NCBI GenBank assembly: GCA_024233115.1
Contig: JACKQB010000005.1
Coordinates: forward strand, 496,001 to 560,000
Origin: Akkermansiaceae bacterium
GTDB taxonomy: Bacteria; Verrucomicrobiota; Verrucomicrobiia; Verrucomicrobiales; Akkermansiaceae
Length of the DNA: 64,000 bases
Direction of reading: 5' to 3'
Under the pieces are notes generated by a model. That model searched no databases. It was not told where the DNA came from and saw nothing but the letters and a program-made list of their open reading frames with translations. Within the stretch, counting starts at the first letter, position 1; each line of letters begins with the position of its first letter. Shown one piece after another: positions 53,573 to 62,861 of this stretch. The position numbers and the translations under genes are program-made.

Positions 53573-54979
53573 ATGGGGAATGATCAGGCAGGACAAAAGC
53601 TGGAATCGCTATCTCTGCACCTCAGGGACAGTGACCTTGAATCTTTCGAGAAGGGTAAAGACGAGATGAACCTCGCCGAATTTCCCATTGCGGTCGTGGC
53701 GGAATCGGCACAGCCCGGGCAGCTCACACTTGAGTTCTCCGACACGATCACTGACCGATCCACCGGAGCAGCAGTTGAGCGAAGAGTCACGGTGCATGGA
53801 ACCGAGGAGTGGGGGCTTCCGGCAGCCCAGGATGACGATGTGATGATTGGCCTCTTGCAGCTTTGCCATCTGGCAGGGTGGCCAAAACGAATCTGCTTCA
53901 CCCGTTATCAACTTTGCAAACTTCTGCAGTGGTCAGTCGGTGGAGCGAGTTATCGCCGTATCTATCAGGCACTGCATCGCCTCAGCACCACGAAGTATAA
54001 CTACCGTTATGGATGGCGCGATAAGGCCAACCAGGAATGGATTCCGAGTCTGGTCTTTTCCTATATTCAGTCACTCAAAGTTCACGAGGCCGATAAACCC
54101 ACTAAGTCGGGATTGTGTGAGGTGACATGGTCGGACGATTTCCACCGCAGCCTGGAGGCGGGGAATTTGAAGGGGCTCGATTTTAACCGTTTTGTAAGCC
54201 TGCGGAGTTCCATCGCCAAGCGGCTCTATCGCTTTCTCGATAAACGCTTCGGAACTGGTATTCCTCGCTATAGCTGTGACCTCCATGTGCTGGCTTTTGA
54301 GAAGATTGGTATCTCTCGAAAATACAAGGATGCCGCACAGATCAAACGTGTTCTCAAGCCCGCGATTCACGAACTTGAAACTGTCGGGTTTCTGCATGAG
54401 GCACTACCTGAAGATCGCTATGAAAAAGTTCGCCGGGGACATTGGAAAGTTCACTTCACGCGAGCCTCTCAAGACTCTCGAAAAAAGAACGTCGTTCCCT
54501 TGCAGCCGTCTCATGCTCCCGTGGAAGATAAACTCATCCAACTTGGGATCATTCCGTCTGAAGCGAAGAAGTTTGTGGCACAACATTCAAATGAGTATCT
54601 GGAGGATAAAATCGATCAGTTTCCCTACCGCGATGCCAAGTCGAATCCTGCCGGATTACTGGCGGAATCGATCCGCCGAGATATTCCTCCGCCACCCAAT
54701 TACCTACCTCTAGCTGACCGCTTGAAGCAAGAAAAACTGAATCAGAAGCGAGCGCTTAAACGGGCAAAACTGGAGCAAGCTGAACATGCAAAAATTGAGG
54801 CTGAGAAAGCAGCAGAGGAAGAGCTTCGCAACCAAGCCGAGGCCGTGTTCAAATCGCTTCCCCAAGACGAACAAGACTCACTCAATAAAGTGGCCAAAAA
54901 ACGATTCCCGAAAGCTGGAGGTGACGTGATCTACTGGACGATGATCAGTCACCTGAAGGATCGATTGGCTAGAGAGTAG
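53573..54979 (+). CDS. Plasmid replication initiator (Rep)
   Basis: The 468-residue product starts at MGNDQAGQKLESL, behind GGAG eight bases upstream; a longer frame from 53381 would start inside the iterons. It contains two winged-helix-like regions: LLQLCHLAGWPKRICFTRYQ with YRRIYQALHRLSTTKYNYRY, and FVSLRSSIAKRLYRFLDKRF with VLKPAIHELETVGFLHEALP. This is the layout of RepA/TrfA-type initiators common on plasmids of diverse phyla. A charged Lys/Glu-rich coiled coil follows near residues 380-440. It would bind the iterons just upstream. Confidence 0.8.
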   Translation: MGNDQAGQKLESLSLHLRDSDLESFEKGKDEMNLAEFPIAVVAESAQPGQLTLEFSDTITDRSTGAAVERRVTVHGTEEWGLPAAQDDDVMIGLLQLCHLAGWPKRICFTRYQLCKLLQWSVGGASYRRIYQALHRLSTTKYNYRYGWRDKANQEWIPSLVFSYIQSLKVHEADKPTKSGLCEVTWSDDFHRSLEAGNLKGLDFNRFVSLRSSIAKRLYRFLDKRFGTGIPRYSCDLHVLAFEKIGISRKYKDAAQIKRVLKPAIHELETVGFLHEALPEDRYEKVRRGHWKVHFTRASQDSRKKNVVPLQPSHAPVEDKLIQLGIIPSEAKKFVAQHSNEYLEDKIDQFPYRDAKSNPAGLLAESIRRDIPPPPNYLPLADRLKQEKLNQKRALKRAKLEQAEHAKIEAEKAAEEELRNQAEAVFKSLPQDEQDSLNKVAKKRFPKAGGDVIYWTMISHLKDRLARE

Positions 54980-54991
54980 CCTGTCGATCCG

Positions 54992-55019
54992 AGCCATCCG
55001 AACGTCTATTCGGATGGCT
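54992..55019 (+). terminator. Perfect inverted repeat after rep
   Basis: AGCCATCCGAA and TTCGGATGGCT are a perfect 11-bp pair with a 6-base loop, 13 bases after the rep stop. No T-run follows, so it may be a terminator or a structural site. Confidence 0.55.
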
Positions 55020-55025
55020 AACAAT

Positions 55026-55216
55026 CATCCATAGCTATTTCAGAAAGTTGAAATCTCTGGATGAAAATTACCCTTTGGTGGACTCCAAAGGGTAATGAGT
55101 AGGAAATTATCACACCTGATGCACCTGAATGTCATACGCTGGTGCGAGATTGGCCGCTGGAATGCTGATCAGTCAGCTCATATGCCTCTAAAACGCCGTC
55201 ATACGATCCGTATGAC
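55026..55216. other. Inverted-repeat-rich region, candidate oriT
   Basis: Between rep and the mobilization genes lie three more inverted repeats. ATTTCA/TGAAAT (55037-55054) sits within CATCCA/TGGATG (55026-55063). ATTACCCTTTGG/CCAAAGGGTAAT (55067-55096) is a perfect 12-bp pair, loop 6. GTCATACG/CGTATGAC (55198-55216) is a perfect 8-bp pair, loop 3; its left arm is also present as a direct repeat at 55131-55138. Such repeats beside the MobC-like gene and relaxase are typical of transfer origins. The nick site is not determined. No gene is seen in this gap. Confidence 0.5.
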
Positions 55217-55306
55217 ATGGTCATTCTACAAAAGCCCGAAACCGTTGAAACCACGGGGTCTTATCGCGTATACTAGAACGCTGTTATAAAAAGGAGAGCC
55301 ATTCCC

Positions 55307-55597
55307 ATGTCTAAAATTCTCAAATCATTCCGGGTACATCCTGAAATCTGGCAGCAGGTGGAACTCGCTGTTGAACGTGATGGCATCACGTCCACCCAGT
55401 TCATTCTGGAGGCCATCCTAGAGAAACTCGACGGCAACAGCGTCTCCCAAATTCTGGACGAATTGGTGGCCCTGCGGCGCGATCAGATCGCCGCGACCAA
55501 GGCTCTTTTGATCCTGGTGGGCAGCAAGGCCGAATTATCGAAATCCGAGGCAACATCCTGGGTTGAAAACAACCTATCAACGAGGAGGCTGCATTGA
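55307..55597 (+). CDS. MobC/relaxosome-type RHH accessory protein
   Basis: The 96-residue product starts with a ribbon-helix-helix motif (KILKSFRVHPEIWQQVELAV, then TSTQFILEAILEKL) and has a helical C-terminus. A GGAG ribosome site lies just upstream. Its stop overlaps the relaxase start (TGATG at 55595-55599). RHH proteins in this position bind oriT and recruit the relaxase; that role is inferred from the coupling. Confidence 0.7.
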   Translation: MSKILKSFRVHPEIWQQVELAVERDGITSTQFILEAILEKLDGNSVSQILDELVALRRDQIAATKALLILVGSKAELSKSEATSWVENNLSTRRLH

Positions 55598-58230
55598 TGC
55601 TTTCGATTGGCAAAATGTCCGTTGGACAGCACGCTTATTATGACGAGCTTGCCAAGGAGGATTATTACCTCGAAGGGGGCGAGCCTCCGGGAAAATGGTT
55701 AGGTCAGGGAGCCACCGCCCTAAACCTCTCTGGTGAAATCCGAAGCAAGGAGTTTTCAGATCTGTTTGCGGGAGAGCTGCGAGGCAAACGGTTGGTACAA
55801 CAATCCGAATCAACCCGCTGCGCTGGCTGGGATCTGACCTTCTCAGCGCCCAAATCGGTGTCAGTGGCGTGGAGCCAGTCCGATGCTGCCACGGCACAGG
55901 CAATCCGAGAAGCCCAGCAGGAGGCCGTGGAGACGGCTCTCGAATATCTCGAAGAACAGTGTGGCTATACTCGAAGAGGCAAGGGCGGTCGCATCGTTGA
56001 AAAGGCCAAGTGTATCTTTTCTACCTTTGAGCACGGAACCAGCCGAGCCGAGCAACCTCAACTCCATACCCATGCCCTGTTGATCAACACCTGCGTTCGT
56101 CAGGATGGAACCACTGGAACCCTGAAAACTGAAAAACTCTATCAGCACAAGATGACAGCAGGAGCCATCTATCGTGCCGAGCTTGCCGCGCAATTACAGC
56201 AACGTCTTGGGCTGGATATCATCAGGGATGATTTTTCTTTCAAAGTGGCCGGGGTTCAGGATGAGCTTTGTGATCATTTTTCCGCAAGGCGTAAGGAAAT
56301 CGAACAGGCGCTGGCAGAGAAAGGAGTCAGCGGAGCCGTGGCCAGCTCTATTGCCACGCTAACAACAAGAACGACCAAACAACAGATCAGCCGTTCCGAC
56401 CTCATCAAGTCATGGAAGCAAACCGGAATATCGTATGGCTGGAGTACCGATCAGTTGGCCAATTTGCTTGGGGTGACCCGACCCCAGCGGGAATCTATTC
56501 AGGATAATCTCGCCAAGCTTTCAGCTTGGGAGTCTGTTGAAGTCATGATGTGTTCCCAAGCCTGCTTCACCGAAAAAGAAGCGATTCGTTACGCCTGTGA
56601 AAATGCTCAGGGACGGGGAATCTCAGCGGAGCAGACAATCGATGCCGTTCGCGAGGTACTGGAGTGCGATCAGTTAGTCCGGCTGGGCATGACTGGGGGA
56701 GAGCATTACTACACCACCCAAGAACACCTACAGATCGAGCAAACCATGATATCGGATGTGCACGATCTCGCGCAGTCCGACAACATGAAGGTGAAGGCCA
56801 AGGCCATTGACCGTGCGATTACAAAATCAGAAAATGAGGGCAAACCACTTACCCCACAGCAAGAAAAAGCCGTGCGGCATATTCTTTCTGGTGATGGTAA
56901 GATCACCGCGATTACGGGTGATGCAGGTACTGGAAAAACGACGATCCTAAAGCCGGTTCGTGAAGCCCTGGAGGCATCGGGTTATCAGGTAAGGGGTCTC
57001 GCTTTGGCGGGGAAAGCAGCCCAGGGACTTGAAGAGGGTGCGGCCATTGAGTCACAAACCATTGCAAGATTCTTGTGGTATCAAGATAAGGTCATGCACA
57101 AGTGGGATGAACAGAAGGCGAAGGAGGATTTTAAGAATTGGGTTGAATACAAAAAATCGACACTCAACCCACTCAAGGCGATGGCATTCAATCCAACATG
57201 GAACAAAGACACCGCAAAAAAACGTTTTCTGGAAATGAAGCAGCAAGAGGGCATGGATGATAACACGGTGCTGGTTGTTGACGAGGCTGCGATGGTGGAT
57301 ACACGGAGCTTTGCCAAGATCGTCAATCACGTGAAGGAAAGTGGAGCCAAGCTGGTTTGCATTGGTGACAGCAAGCAGTTGCAGGCGATCACTCAGGGTG
57401 GTGCGTTTCAGGCGATTACCGAGGAAATCGGACAAGAGCGGCTAACCGAGGTATTTAGGCAGGAATGCGAGGAAGCTAAGAAAACGGTGCAAGCCATGGC
57501 TGAAGGTAACGTTAGGGAAGCTCTCACTCGCTATGCCAAAGCAGGGGATTTGAAGGTCGGAGACGACCGGGACATGGCCCTCTCAGATCTCGTTACGGAG
57601 TGGGCGGCCAAAGGCTGCGAGCGCCCAGCCGAGAATCTGATGCTTGCTGCTACCAACCTAGATGTGTTCGAACTGAATGAGCAGGCTCAGGCTGAAAGGC
57701 TGGCTAGGGAGAAACTATCCACCAAGTCGTTGAAGGTGGGTATTTACGATTTCCATGAAAATGACCGGGTGGTGTTCACCCGTAACAACAAGTCACTGGA
57801 TGTAAAAAACGGCACATTCGGTACCGTGCGGCGTTTTAACGAACACTTGGGAACCATTTCCATCGAAATCGATCACGAGGAAAAGAAGCGCGCTCAGGTG
57901 CGCACATTTTCAGTGAAGGATTATGCCGATATCCGTCTTGGTTATGCGGTGACCACCCACAAATCCCAGGGGGCTACCGTAAAGAATGCCTTTGTGCTCA
58001 CCAACGAAACCATGATGGATCGGCAGATCAGTTATGTCCAGATGAGCCGAGCAAAACAACGCACCCAGATATTCACCACTCGCGACGAGGCTGGAGATAG
58101 GCTAACAGATTTAGTCCGTCGTATGGAGCGCGACAACATCAAGGAGCTTGCCTTGGCAAAACTGAAAGAGGAACAGGAAAGGAAGCGGACTGCTGAGAGC
58201 AGGACGACAACGAAAGTGTTAGGTATTTAA
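55597..58230 (+). CDS. TrwC/TraI-type (MOBF) conjugative relaxase-helicase
   Basis: The 877-residue product nicks oriT, stays linked to the DNA and unwinds it for transfer. The relaxase domain shows the N-terminal tyrosines (Tyr14, Tyr15, Tyr23, Tyr24 in HAYYDELAKEDYYLEGG), WDLTFSAPKSVSV near 78 and the metal-binding PQLHTHALLIN (His157, His159). The RecD-like helicase has Walker A GDAGTGKTT near 440, VLVVDEAAMVD near 557, and TTHKSQGATVKNAFV near the end. The ATG at 55597 follows GAGGAGG; a TTG three bases earlier is an alternative. The coupling protein gene follows after 10 bases. Confidence 0.93.
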   Translation: MLSIGKMSVGQHAYYDELAKEDYYLEGGEPPGKWLGQGATALNLSGEIRSKEFSDLFAGELRGKRLVQQSESTRCAGWDLTFSAPKSVSVAWSQSDAATAQAIREAQQEAVETALEYLEEQCGYTRRGKGGRIVEKAKCIFSTFEHGTSRAEQPQLHTHALLINTCVRQDGTTGTLKTEKLYQHKMTAGAIYRAELAAQLQQRLGLDIIRDDFSFKVAGVQDELCDHFSARRKEIEQALAEKGVSGAVASSIATLTTRTTKQQISRSDLIKSWKQTGISYGWSTDQLANLLGVTRPQRESIQDNLAKLSAWESVEVMMCSQACFTEKEAIRYACENAQGRGISAEQTIDAVREVLECDQLVRLGMTGGEHYYTTQEHLQIEQTMISDVHDLAQSDNMKVKAKAIDRAITKSENEGKPLTPQQEKAVRHILSGDGKITAITGDAGTGKTTILKPVREALEASGYQVRGLALAGKAAQGLEEGAAIESQTIARFLWYQDKVMHKWDEQKAKEDFKNWVEYKKSTLNPLKAMAFNPTWNKDTAKKRFLEMKQQEGMDDNTVLVVDEAAMVDTRSFAKIVNHVKESGAKLVCIGDSKQLQAITQGGAFQAITEEIGQERLTEVFRQECEEAKKTVQAMAEGNVREALTRYAKAGDLKVGDDRDMALSDLVTEWAAKGCERPAENLMLAATNLDVFELNEQAQAERLAREKLSTKSLKVGIYDFHENDRVVFTRNNKSLDVKNGTFGTVRRFNEHLGTISIEIDHEEKKRAQVRTFSVKDYADIRLGYAVTTHKSQGATVKNAFVLTNETMMDRQISYVQMSRAKQRTQIFTTRDEAGDRLTDLVRRMERDNIKELALAKLKEEQERKRTAESRTTTKVLGI

Positions 58231-58240
58231 GGAAGGAAAA

Positions 58241-59926
58241 TTGGAAGATACAATTACTGTCATTTGCATAATCGGATTTACTGCTTGTCTAGCGATTGGG
58301 TTTTGGTTCTTATTCAAAGGTGATAGATATCGAAGAACTTTCATGAGGGGCAATCAACTTAATCCAAAAATGCGAGGGCAGCTTGTCCCTGATCCCGAGC
58401 ACCCCTACCTCTTTGGTCAGTTGTTTCATTCTTTTTCCGAGCTACGCAAAAGTATTGTTCTTGTCGGCTCTCCAGGTTCAGGAAAAACCGTGCAAATCTT
58501 GTTACTGATGAAAACGGTGATACCTCGCATCATGGAAGAAGGAAGCCAGGTGCGAGCCGTAGTCTATGATTCCAAAAGCGACCTCACATCAAAAATTGCA
58601 TCAATGAGCGTGAGTCCGGATCGCATTAAGATCATGAATCCACTCGATGCCAGGTCTTATGCTTGGGATATTTGCAACGATGTTGTGTCTCCTGCCGAAG
58701 CTCAGGATTTGGCATCCATTCTGATTCCACTGCCGCGAGGTTCAAAGCAGCCTTACTTTCCAGAAGCAGCACGAGGAATTCTGAGGGGACTCATTGAGGT
58801 ATTCCAGCAACACTGCCCACAACAATGGGAATTACGGGATTTGATTCTGGCTACCAAGACGGTGGAACGCCTCGCCTTCCTTCTTGCTAGCACTTCTGCC
58901 ACTGAGAGCCTTCTGGAACATTTTGAGCCTCAAAACACCTTCAATAATGTCAGAAGCACACTCACTGAAGGCCTCGATAAATTATCCGCAGTAGCATCTT
59001 CATGGCATAAATCTCGAAAAGAGGGTAGGGTGATCAGTTTGGCCAATTGGCTCGATAGTCAAAGCGTTCTCATTCTTGGCAACAGCCCGAAGCAAAAAGC
59101 TCCTTTAGCGGTGCTCAACAACATTTTGATGTCCTTTATCACCAAGCAGGTGCTATCGCGACCAGGCGAAAGGGACGAACAAAACTTCTTCTTCCTCGAT
59201 GAATTTAGAGAGCTTGGAAAAATTGACAGTATGTCCGACCTTGCTGGCCTAGGTCGAAGCAAAGGCTCATGCTTGGTCTTGGGTTTTCAAGACATATTCG
59301 GTGTCGATGAAGTTTACGGTAAAGAAAAGTCACGTGAGATTATCGGCAATTGCTCTAACATGGGAATCCTACATATCAACAGCACTGAACCTGATACTCA
59401 GAAATGGGCATCTGAAGTGTTAGGACAACATGAGTTCCTCGAAACTCAAAATTCAGAGAGCGAAACCTTTGGGCAACAGTACAGCCGCAGTGAATCAAAA
59501 ACTCACATGACCAAATCAGAAGCCCTCTGGTTGCCAGCCCAGTTCAGCAGCGATATACCGAAGGTGAGCCTCGAAGATGGATGCCAAGGGGTCTTTCGTA
59601 TCAATAGCCATTTTTATCAGAGCAACATACTCGGCAAACATTTGTTCACCGATGAGGGAACCTACAATCGTGTGCCTGGAGAAAATTCTGATTTCCCCAA
59701 CGAAATGCCACTGGATGCACGGCATACGCGTCTTACTGATTGGGATGAGGATGACTTCAACCGCCTTGGCATCGCTGGCCTTAAACAGATATCGATCATC
59801 AAGCCACAAATGCCGGAAGGCATCAGAGCTAGACTTGAACAGGTGTTAGGCACAAGCTTTTTAGAACCGATTAACAGCTCCGATTCAGAGATGCCGCGGA
59901 CAATAACGGGAGACGACTTAGGTTAA
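58241..59926 (+). CDS. VirD4/TraD-type coupling protein
   Basis: The 561-residue ATPase couples the relaxase-DNA complex to a secretion channel. One N-terminal membrane segment (~7-25) is followed by Walker A GSPGSGKT (residues 76-83), VVYDSKSDLT, a helical all-alpha region and Walker B NFFFLDEFRELG near 313. The C-terminus is acidic. It has only one clear membrane segment where two are common. The start is TTG at 58241, behind AAGGAAGG. No other mating-pair (T4SS) gene is seen in the window, so transfer would need a channel from another element or genes further right. Confidence 0.85.
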   Translation: MEDTITVICIIGFTACLAIGFWFLFKGDRYRRTFMRGNQLNPKMRGQLVPDPEHPYLFGQLFHSFSELRKSIVLVGSPGSGKTVQILLLMKTVIPRIMEEGSQVRAVVYDSKSDLTSKIASMSVSPDRIKIMNPLDARSYAWDICNDVVSPAEAQDLASILIPLPRGSKQPYFPEAARGILRGLIEVFQQHCPQQWELRDLILATKTVERLAFLLASTSATESLLEHFEPQNTFNNVRSTLTEGLDKLSAVASSWHKSRKEGRVISLANWLDSQSVLILGNSPKQKAPLAVLNNILMSFITKQVLSRPGERDEQNFFFLDEFRELGKIDSMSDLAGLGRSKGSCLVLGFQDIFGVDEVYGKEKSREIIGNCSNMGILHINSTEPDTQKWASEVLGQHEFLETQNSESETFGQQYSRSESKTHMTKSEALWLPAQFSSDIPKVSLEDGCQGVFRINSHFYQSNILGKHLFTDEGTYNRVPGENSDFPNEMPLDARHTRLTDWDEDDFNRLGIAGLKQISIIKPQMPEGIRARLEQVLGTSFLEPINSSDSEMPRTITGDDLG

Positions 59927-60601
59927 ATGCGTAACGACAATCCAGAAAGTAGTTTCCAGTCACCTGAGAACTACCGTGAGTATGCAAAGGATGCCTGCCG
60001 GGCTCTGGAAAGATACCAGAAAATTCGTCGACCGCTGATGTTCCATATTTTTCTGGTATTAGTAATTTTCAAACCTTGGGTAAGTTTTGACTGGAGTCAT
60101 CATATCACGTACTGGATATTTACGGGAATCGATTTTGATTACAGCATACCATGGATGCTCTGGAAATTGGTATTAATCGCCTTCGATCTTCTGATTATAT
60201 TACCATTGCTTGGTTTGATTAATTGCATTCGCCATCTCGAAGATGGATTTCTGGAAGAAGAAACTGACAAGCCCATATTCACATTAAAGATGAAATTTCG
60301 TTTCACTGGCAGCGCTATCAAAGAGGTCTTTATCCCTCCGGTTGACGACTATTTCAAAGAGCTCAAGTGGGAGTGGTTTTGGAGAACCTGGCTTTTTTAT
60401 CCAGCAGTAGTGACTGGTTTACTCGGACTCATTAATCTCTTCCTAGGCGGTTTTTCTTTCTTTATGGATCTGTTCTTCTTGAAATGCTGGGATGATTGGC
60501 TTGTAGGAATTGAAGGGTCGAAGACGAAAACCGGATTCAGAAAATACCTCCGAGGCGTTCGCCTTCGTAAGTTACCACAATCAGCTGGCAGCTCCGCTTA
60601 A
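59927..60601 (+). CDS. Membrane protein, paralogue 1 of a tandem pair
   Basis: The 224-residue product shares its N-terminal block with the next gene: SSFQSPENYREYAKDA, RYQKIRRPLMFHIFL. About four membrane segments follow (~40-60, ~70-85, ~150-180), with an acidic loop (HLEDGFLEEETDKP) and a basic tail ending LRKLPQSAGSSA, also shared. It starts immediately after the coupling protein stop. I do not recognise the family; position suggests a transfer-associated membrane protein. Confidence 0.65.
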   Translation: MRNDNPESSFQSPENYREYAKDACRALERYQKIRRPLMFHIFLVLVIFKPWVSFDWSHHITYWIFTGIDFDYSIPWMLWKLVLIAFDLLIILPLLGLINCIRHLEDGFLEEETDKPIFTLKMKFRFTGSAIKEVFIPPVDDYFKELKWEWFWRTWLFYPAVVTGLLGLINLFLGGFSFFMDLFFLKCWDDWLVGIEGSKTKTGFRKYLRGVRLRKLPQSAGSSA

Positions 60602-60611
60602 CTATAGAATC

Positions 60612-61484
60612 ATGAACCACTTGCAGAAAAAAAGCAGCTTCCAATCCCCCGAGGACTACAGGGAACATCTTGAGGATGCTGTCAAAGCACTCGAGGCCTA
60701 TCAGCGGATACGCAGGCCTCTTATGTTCCATGTGTTCTTGCTGCTGGTGATTAGTTTCCAAGCCCATTTCCTGATAGTTATCGCGATACTTGTTCCCATT
60801 CTAGGTGTCATTGACTGTCTCCGTCGTCTCGAGGACGGCTTCGATGAAGATGAAACTCCAGCCTTCAGGCTTAGCTCAAGACTTGTGGTTGGGGATTCCA
60901 CGCTTACAGCATACTTACTTGGACTCCTGGCATTGTATGTCGGTGAGTTGCAGCGGCTCTGGTTTTGGAAAACATGGGCTTTTTATCCAGCCATGTTTGG
61001 GTATCCCATGTTGGGTCTAGTATTTGCACTTTTCATGTTGCTCAAAAGAGGCTGGTTCTTTTTCCTCGATTTGTTTTTCCTGCGCTGCTGGGACAAATGG
61101 TTAAAAGCCCTTCGCAGCACGGATGAGGAGAAAAAACCTTTCAGGGAAACCCTACGTGGCAGTTACCTCAATAAGCTACCTCAATCAGCTGGTTCAGCTC
61201 CGGAAAGCGATCCAGCCAAAGAAACTCCGATTGAATTCAATTGGCTCAAAAAGAAAGCTGGTCAGGCTAAAAGTGCTACCAAAACGTTCCTGGAGAAATG
61301 CGCTAATGATGAAAAGCAAGCACCTGCTCCCATCATAGATCTGGATGATGAAGATAAAGCCGATCCTGAAAAAAATGGAGATAAGTCCAAAGCTCAAGAA
61401 CAGACAAAGGCCAAGGAAGCTGAGAAACCAACCAAGGATCAAGATTCCCAATCAACGAACAAGGGTGATGATAATTCCAAATAA
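60612..61484 (+). CDS. Membrane protein, paralogue 2, with charged C-terminal extension
   Basis: The 290-residue product repeats the plan of its neighbour (SSFQSPEDYREHLEDA, AYQRIRRPLMFHVFLLLV, LRRLEDGFDEDET, LNKLPQSAGSAP). It then adds about 90 residues of low-complexity Lys/Glu/Asp/Ala sequence (WLKKKAGQAKSATKTFLEK; KAKEAEKPTKDQ). I choose the ATG at 60612, 10 bases after the previous stop. It arose by tandem duplication followed by acquisition of the tail. Function unknown. Confidence 0.65.
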   Translation: MNHLQKKSSFQSPEDYREHLEDAVKALEAYQRIRRPLMFHVFLLLVISFQAHFLIVIAILVPILGVIDCLRRLEDGFDEDETPAFRLSSRLVVGDSTLTAYLLGLLALYVGELQRLWFWKTWAFYPAMFGYPMLGLVFALFMLLKRGWFFFLDLFFLRCWDKWLKALRSTDEEKKPFRETLRGSYLNKLPQSAGSAPESDPAKETPIEFNWLKKKAGQAKSATKTFLEKCANDEKQAPAPIIDLDDEDKADPEKNGDKSKAQEQTKAKEAEKPTKDQDSQSTNKGDDNSK

Positions 61485-61664
61485 CATCTAATTCCTAACG
61501 AAATTACCGCAGTATTTAACCCATCGCTAATGAGCTATTTTCCTGTCATAAGCTAAATTGATGGCTTTTAAATACTTTTTCTAGAGCGGTCGCTCGGTTC
61601 TTGCGACTAGAACGATGTTTTATGATACGCTTGTTGCTCATTTTACCCAATTTGGAGAACAATC

Positions 61665-61931
61665 ATGGGAGCAGAACAACAAGCAAAAAGACCGGAACAC
61701 AACTTGCGTTATGGGGCTGTTGAGGCCGCCATTTGGCGCAACAAAGGTGAGAAGGGCGATTTCCTGAACACGACCTTTACCCGGCATTTCCGCCAGGACG
61801 AGGAATGGAAACAAACGGATTCATTCCGAGAGCAGGACTTGCCAACTCTGTCGAAGATCGCTGCCGATGCACATACTTCGATTCAGAAGTTAAAGGCTGC
61901 AGAAGCTGATGCTAAAGAGAGTGAGGAATAG
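61665..61931 (+). CDS. Small integrative-element protein (conserved, unknown)
   Basis: The 88-residue product follows a good ribosome site (GGAG 8 bases before the ATG). Its pattern (LRYGAVEAAIWRNKGEKGDF, then TFTRHFRQDEEWKQTDSF and REQDLPTLSKIAADAHTSI) matches a family I associate with integrative and plasmid elements in many phyla. The function is not established. It overlaps the same transcription unit as the next gene, which starts 2 bases after its stop. The 180 bases before it show no gene. Confidence 0.65.
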   Translation: MGAEQQAKRPEHNLRYGAVEAAIWRNKGEKGDFLNTTFTRHFRQDEEWKQTDSFREQDLPTLSKIAADAHTSIQKLKAAEADAKESEE

Positions 61932-61933
61932 CC

Positions 61934-62260
61934 GTGGGTAATCGCAACGCGGCATCTGGTCATCACCGGATGCCGTTACCCAAACCACTCAAGTTCCACC
62001 TTGGCCGCGTGATGATCACGCCGGGAGCGGCGACCACCTTGGCCGACGACCAGATCACCGATGCCTTGCGTCGGCACCAGTGTGGCGACTGGGGATTGTT
62101 AGATGATCGTGAGAAGAAATGCAACGAGCAGGCTTTGCGGTCTGGTGGATGGATTCTGTCGGCCTACATCGATCCCAGCAGCGGCGAACGTTTTCTCATC
62201 ATCACACAGCCGAACCGGATCATTACCACCGTCATGGTGCCAAATGAATTCGGTGAATAA
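61934..62260 (+). CDS. Small integrative-element protein (often mislabelled restriction subunit)
   Basis: The 108-residue product (GTG start) has the features of a protein common on integrative elements: LGRVMITPGAATTLADD, DWGLLDDREKKCNEQAL, GGWILSAYID, FLIITQPNRIITTVMVP. Databases often label these proteins as restriction or type I subunits without support. A 3' remnant of a second, more typical member lies at 63484-63573. It follows the 61665 gene by 2 bases and is part of the same unit. Confidence 0.65.
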   Translation: MGNRNAASGHHRMPLPKPLKFHLGRVMITPGAATTLADDQITDALRRHQCGDWGLLDDREKKCNEQALRSGGWILSAYIDPSSGERFLIITQPNRIITTVMVPNEFGE

Positions 62261-62861
62261 TCATCCCCCTAAAGGTGCATAGAATTAAAATACTATGGAT
62301 GTAAGTAGCTGGAATCACTCAGGATTCCAGAGGAATAGTCTGACCTAACGAAAATTATCATTTCCATGTTTGTTTGATTTGAGTGGGGAAAGCCTTCCCC
62401 TCGCGGCTACTGCATGCACCGCTACCCCTTCTCCTGGGAGGCACCCTCCCAAACCCTCTGAGATGTCGGCTTACGCCGTGATTTTTCAAACGGACTGACC
62501 GACTTGTTTTGCTCCGCGCCTCGTGCTCACTCGCGTTGGCTCTGCACAAAGACGGAGACTCGCCCTGCTAACGTCTCCTCTCTTTGTTCCGACCAACGCC
62601 AGTTCTGCACCACCCCCGGTTTCCGTTCACCGTCATGGCCTCGCTGCGCGAACCATGACCGTGCGCCGGGTTTAAAAATTAGGGGGGCGTTGCCCCCCTC
62701 TGAGGTAAAGGGGTTTCCCCAACTTTCCGCTCTTCATTGCATTCGTTTGTGCAAGCTGGGTGATTCCCCTCCCCTTGACCTCACACCCCCCACCTTCGCC
62801 AGGAGGCAAGGTTTCATGAGCGGGCATGAAGCCTATGCTTAATTTAAAAAAGGAAAATAAT
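62261..62861. other. Non-coding region with four GC-rich hairpins
   Basis: Between the element gene and ardA lies a 600-base gap. It holds perfect short hairpins: GGGGAA/TTCCCC (62385-62400), TGGGAGG/CCTCCCA (62435-62451), AGGGGGGC/GCCCCCCT (62681-62699) and GGGG/CCCC (62710-62720). Open frames here have no coding character. The strong structures could be a single-strand origin, a regulatory RNA or a recombination site; I cannot choose. Confidence 0.4.

Noticed and set aside
62504..62842. Open frame of 112 codons upstream of ardA
   Set aside because: It runs through the hairpin region, is rich in Cys/Pro/Arg/Ser as a chance frame in GC-rich DNA would be, and shows no domain or ribosome site.
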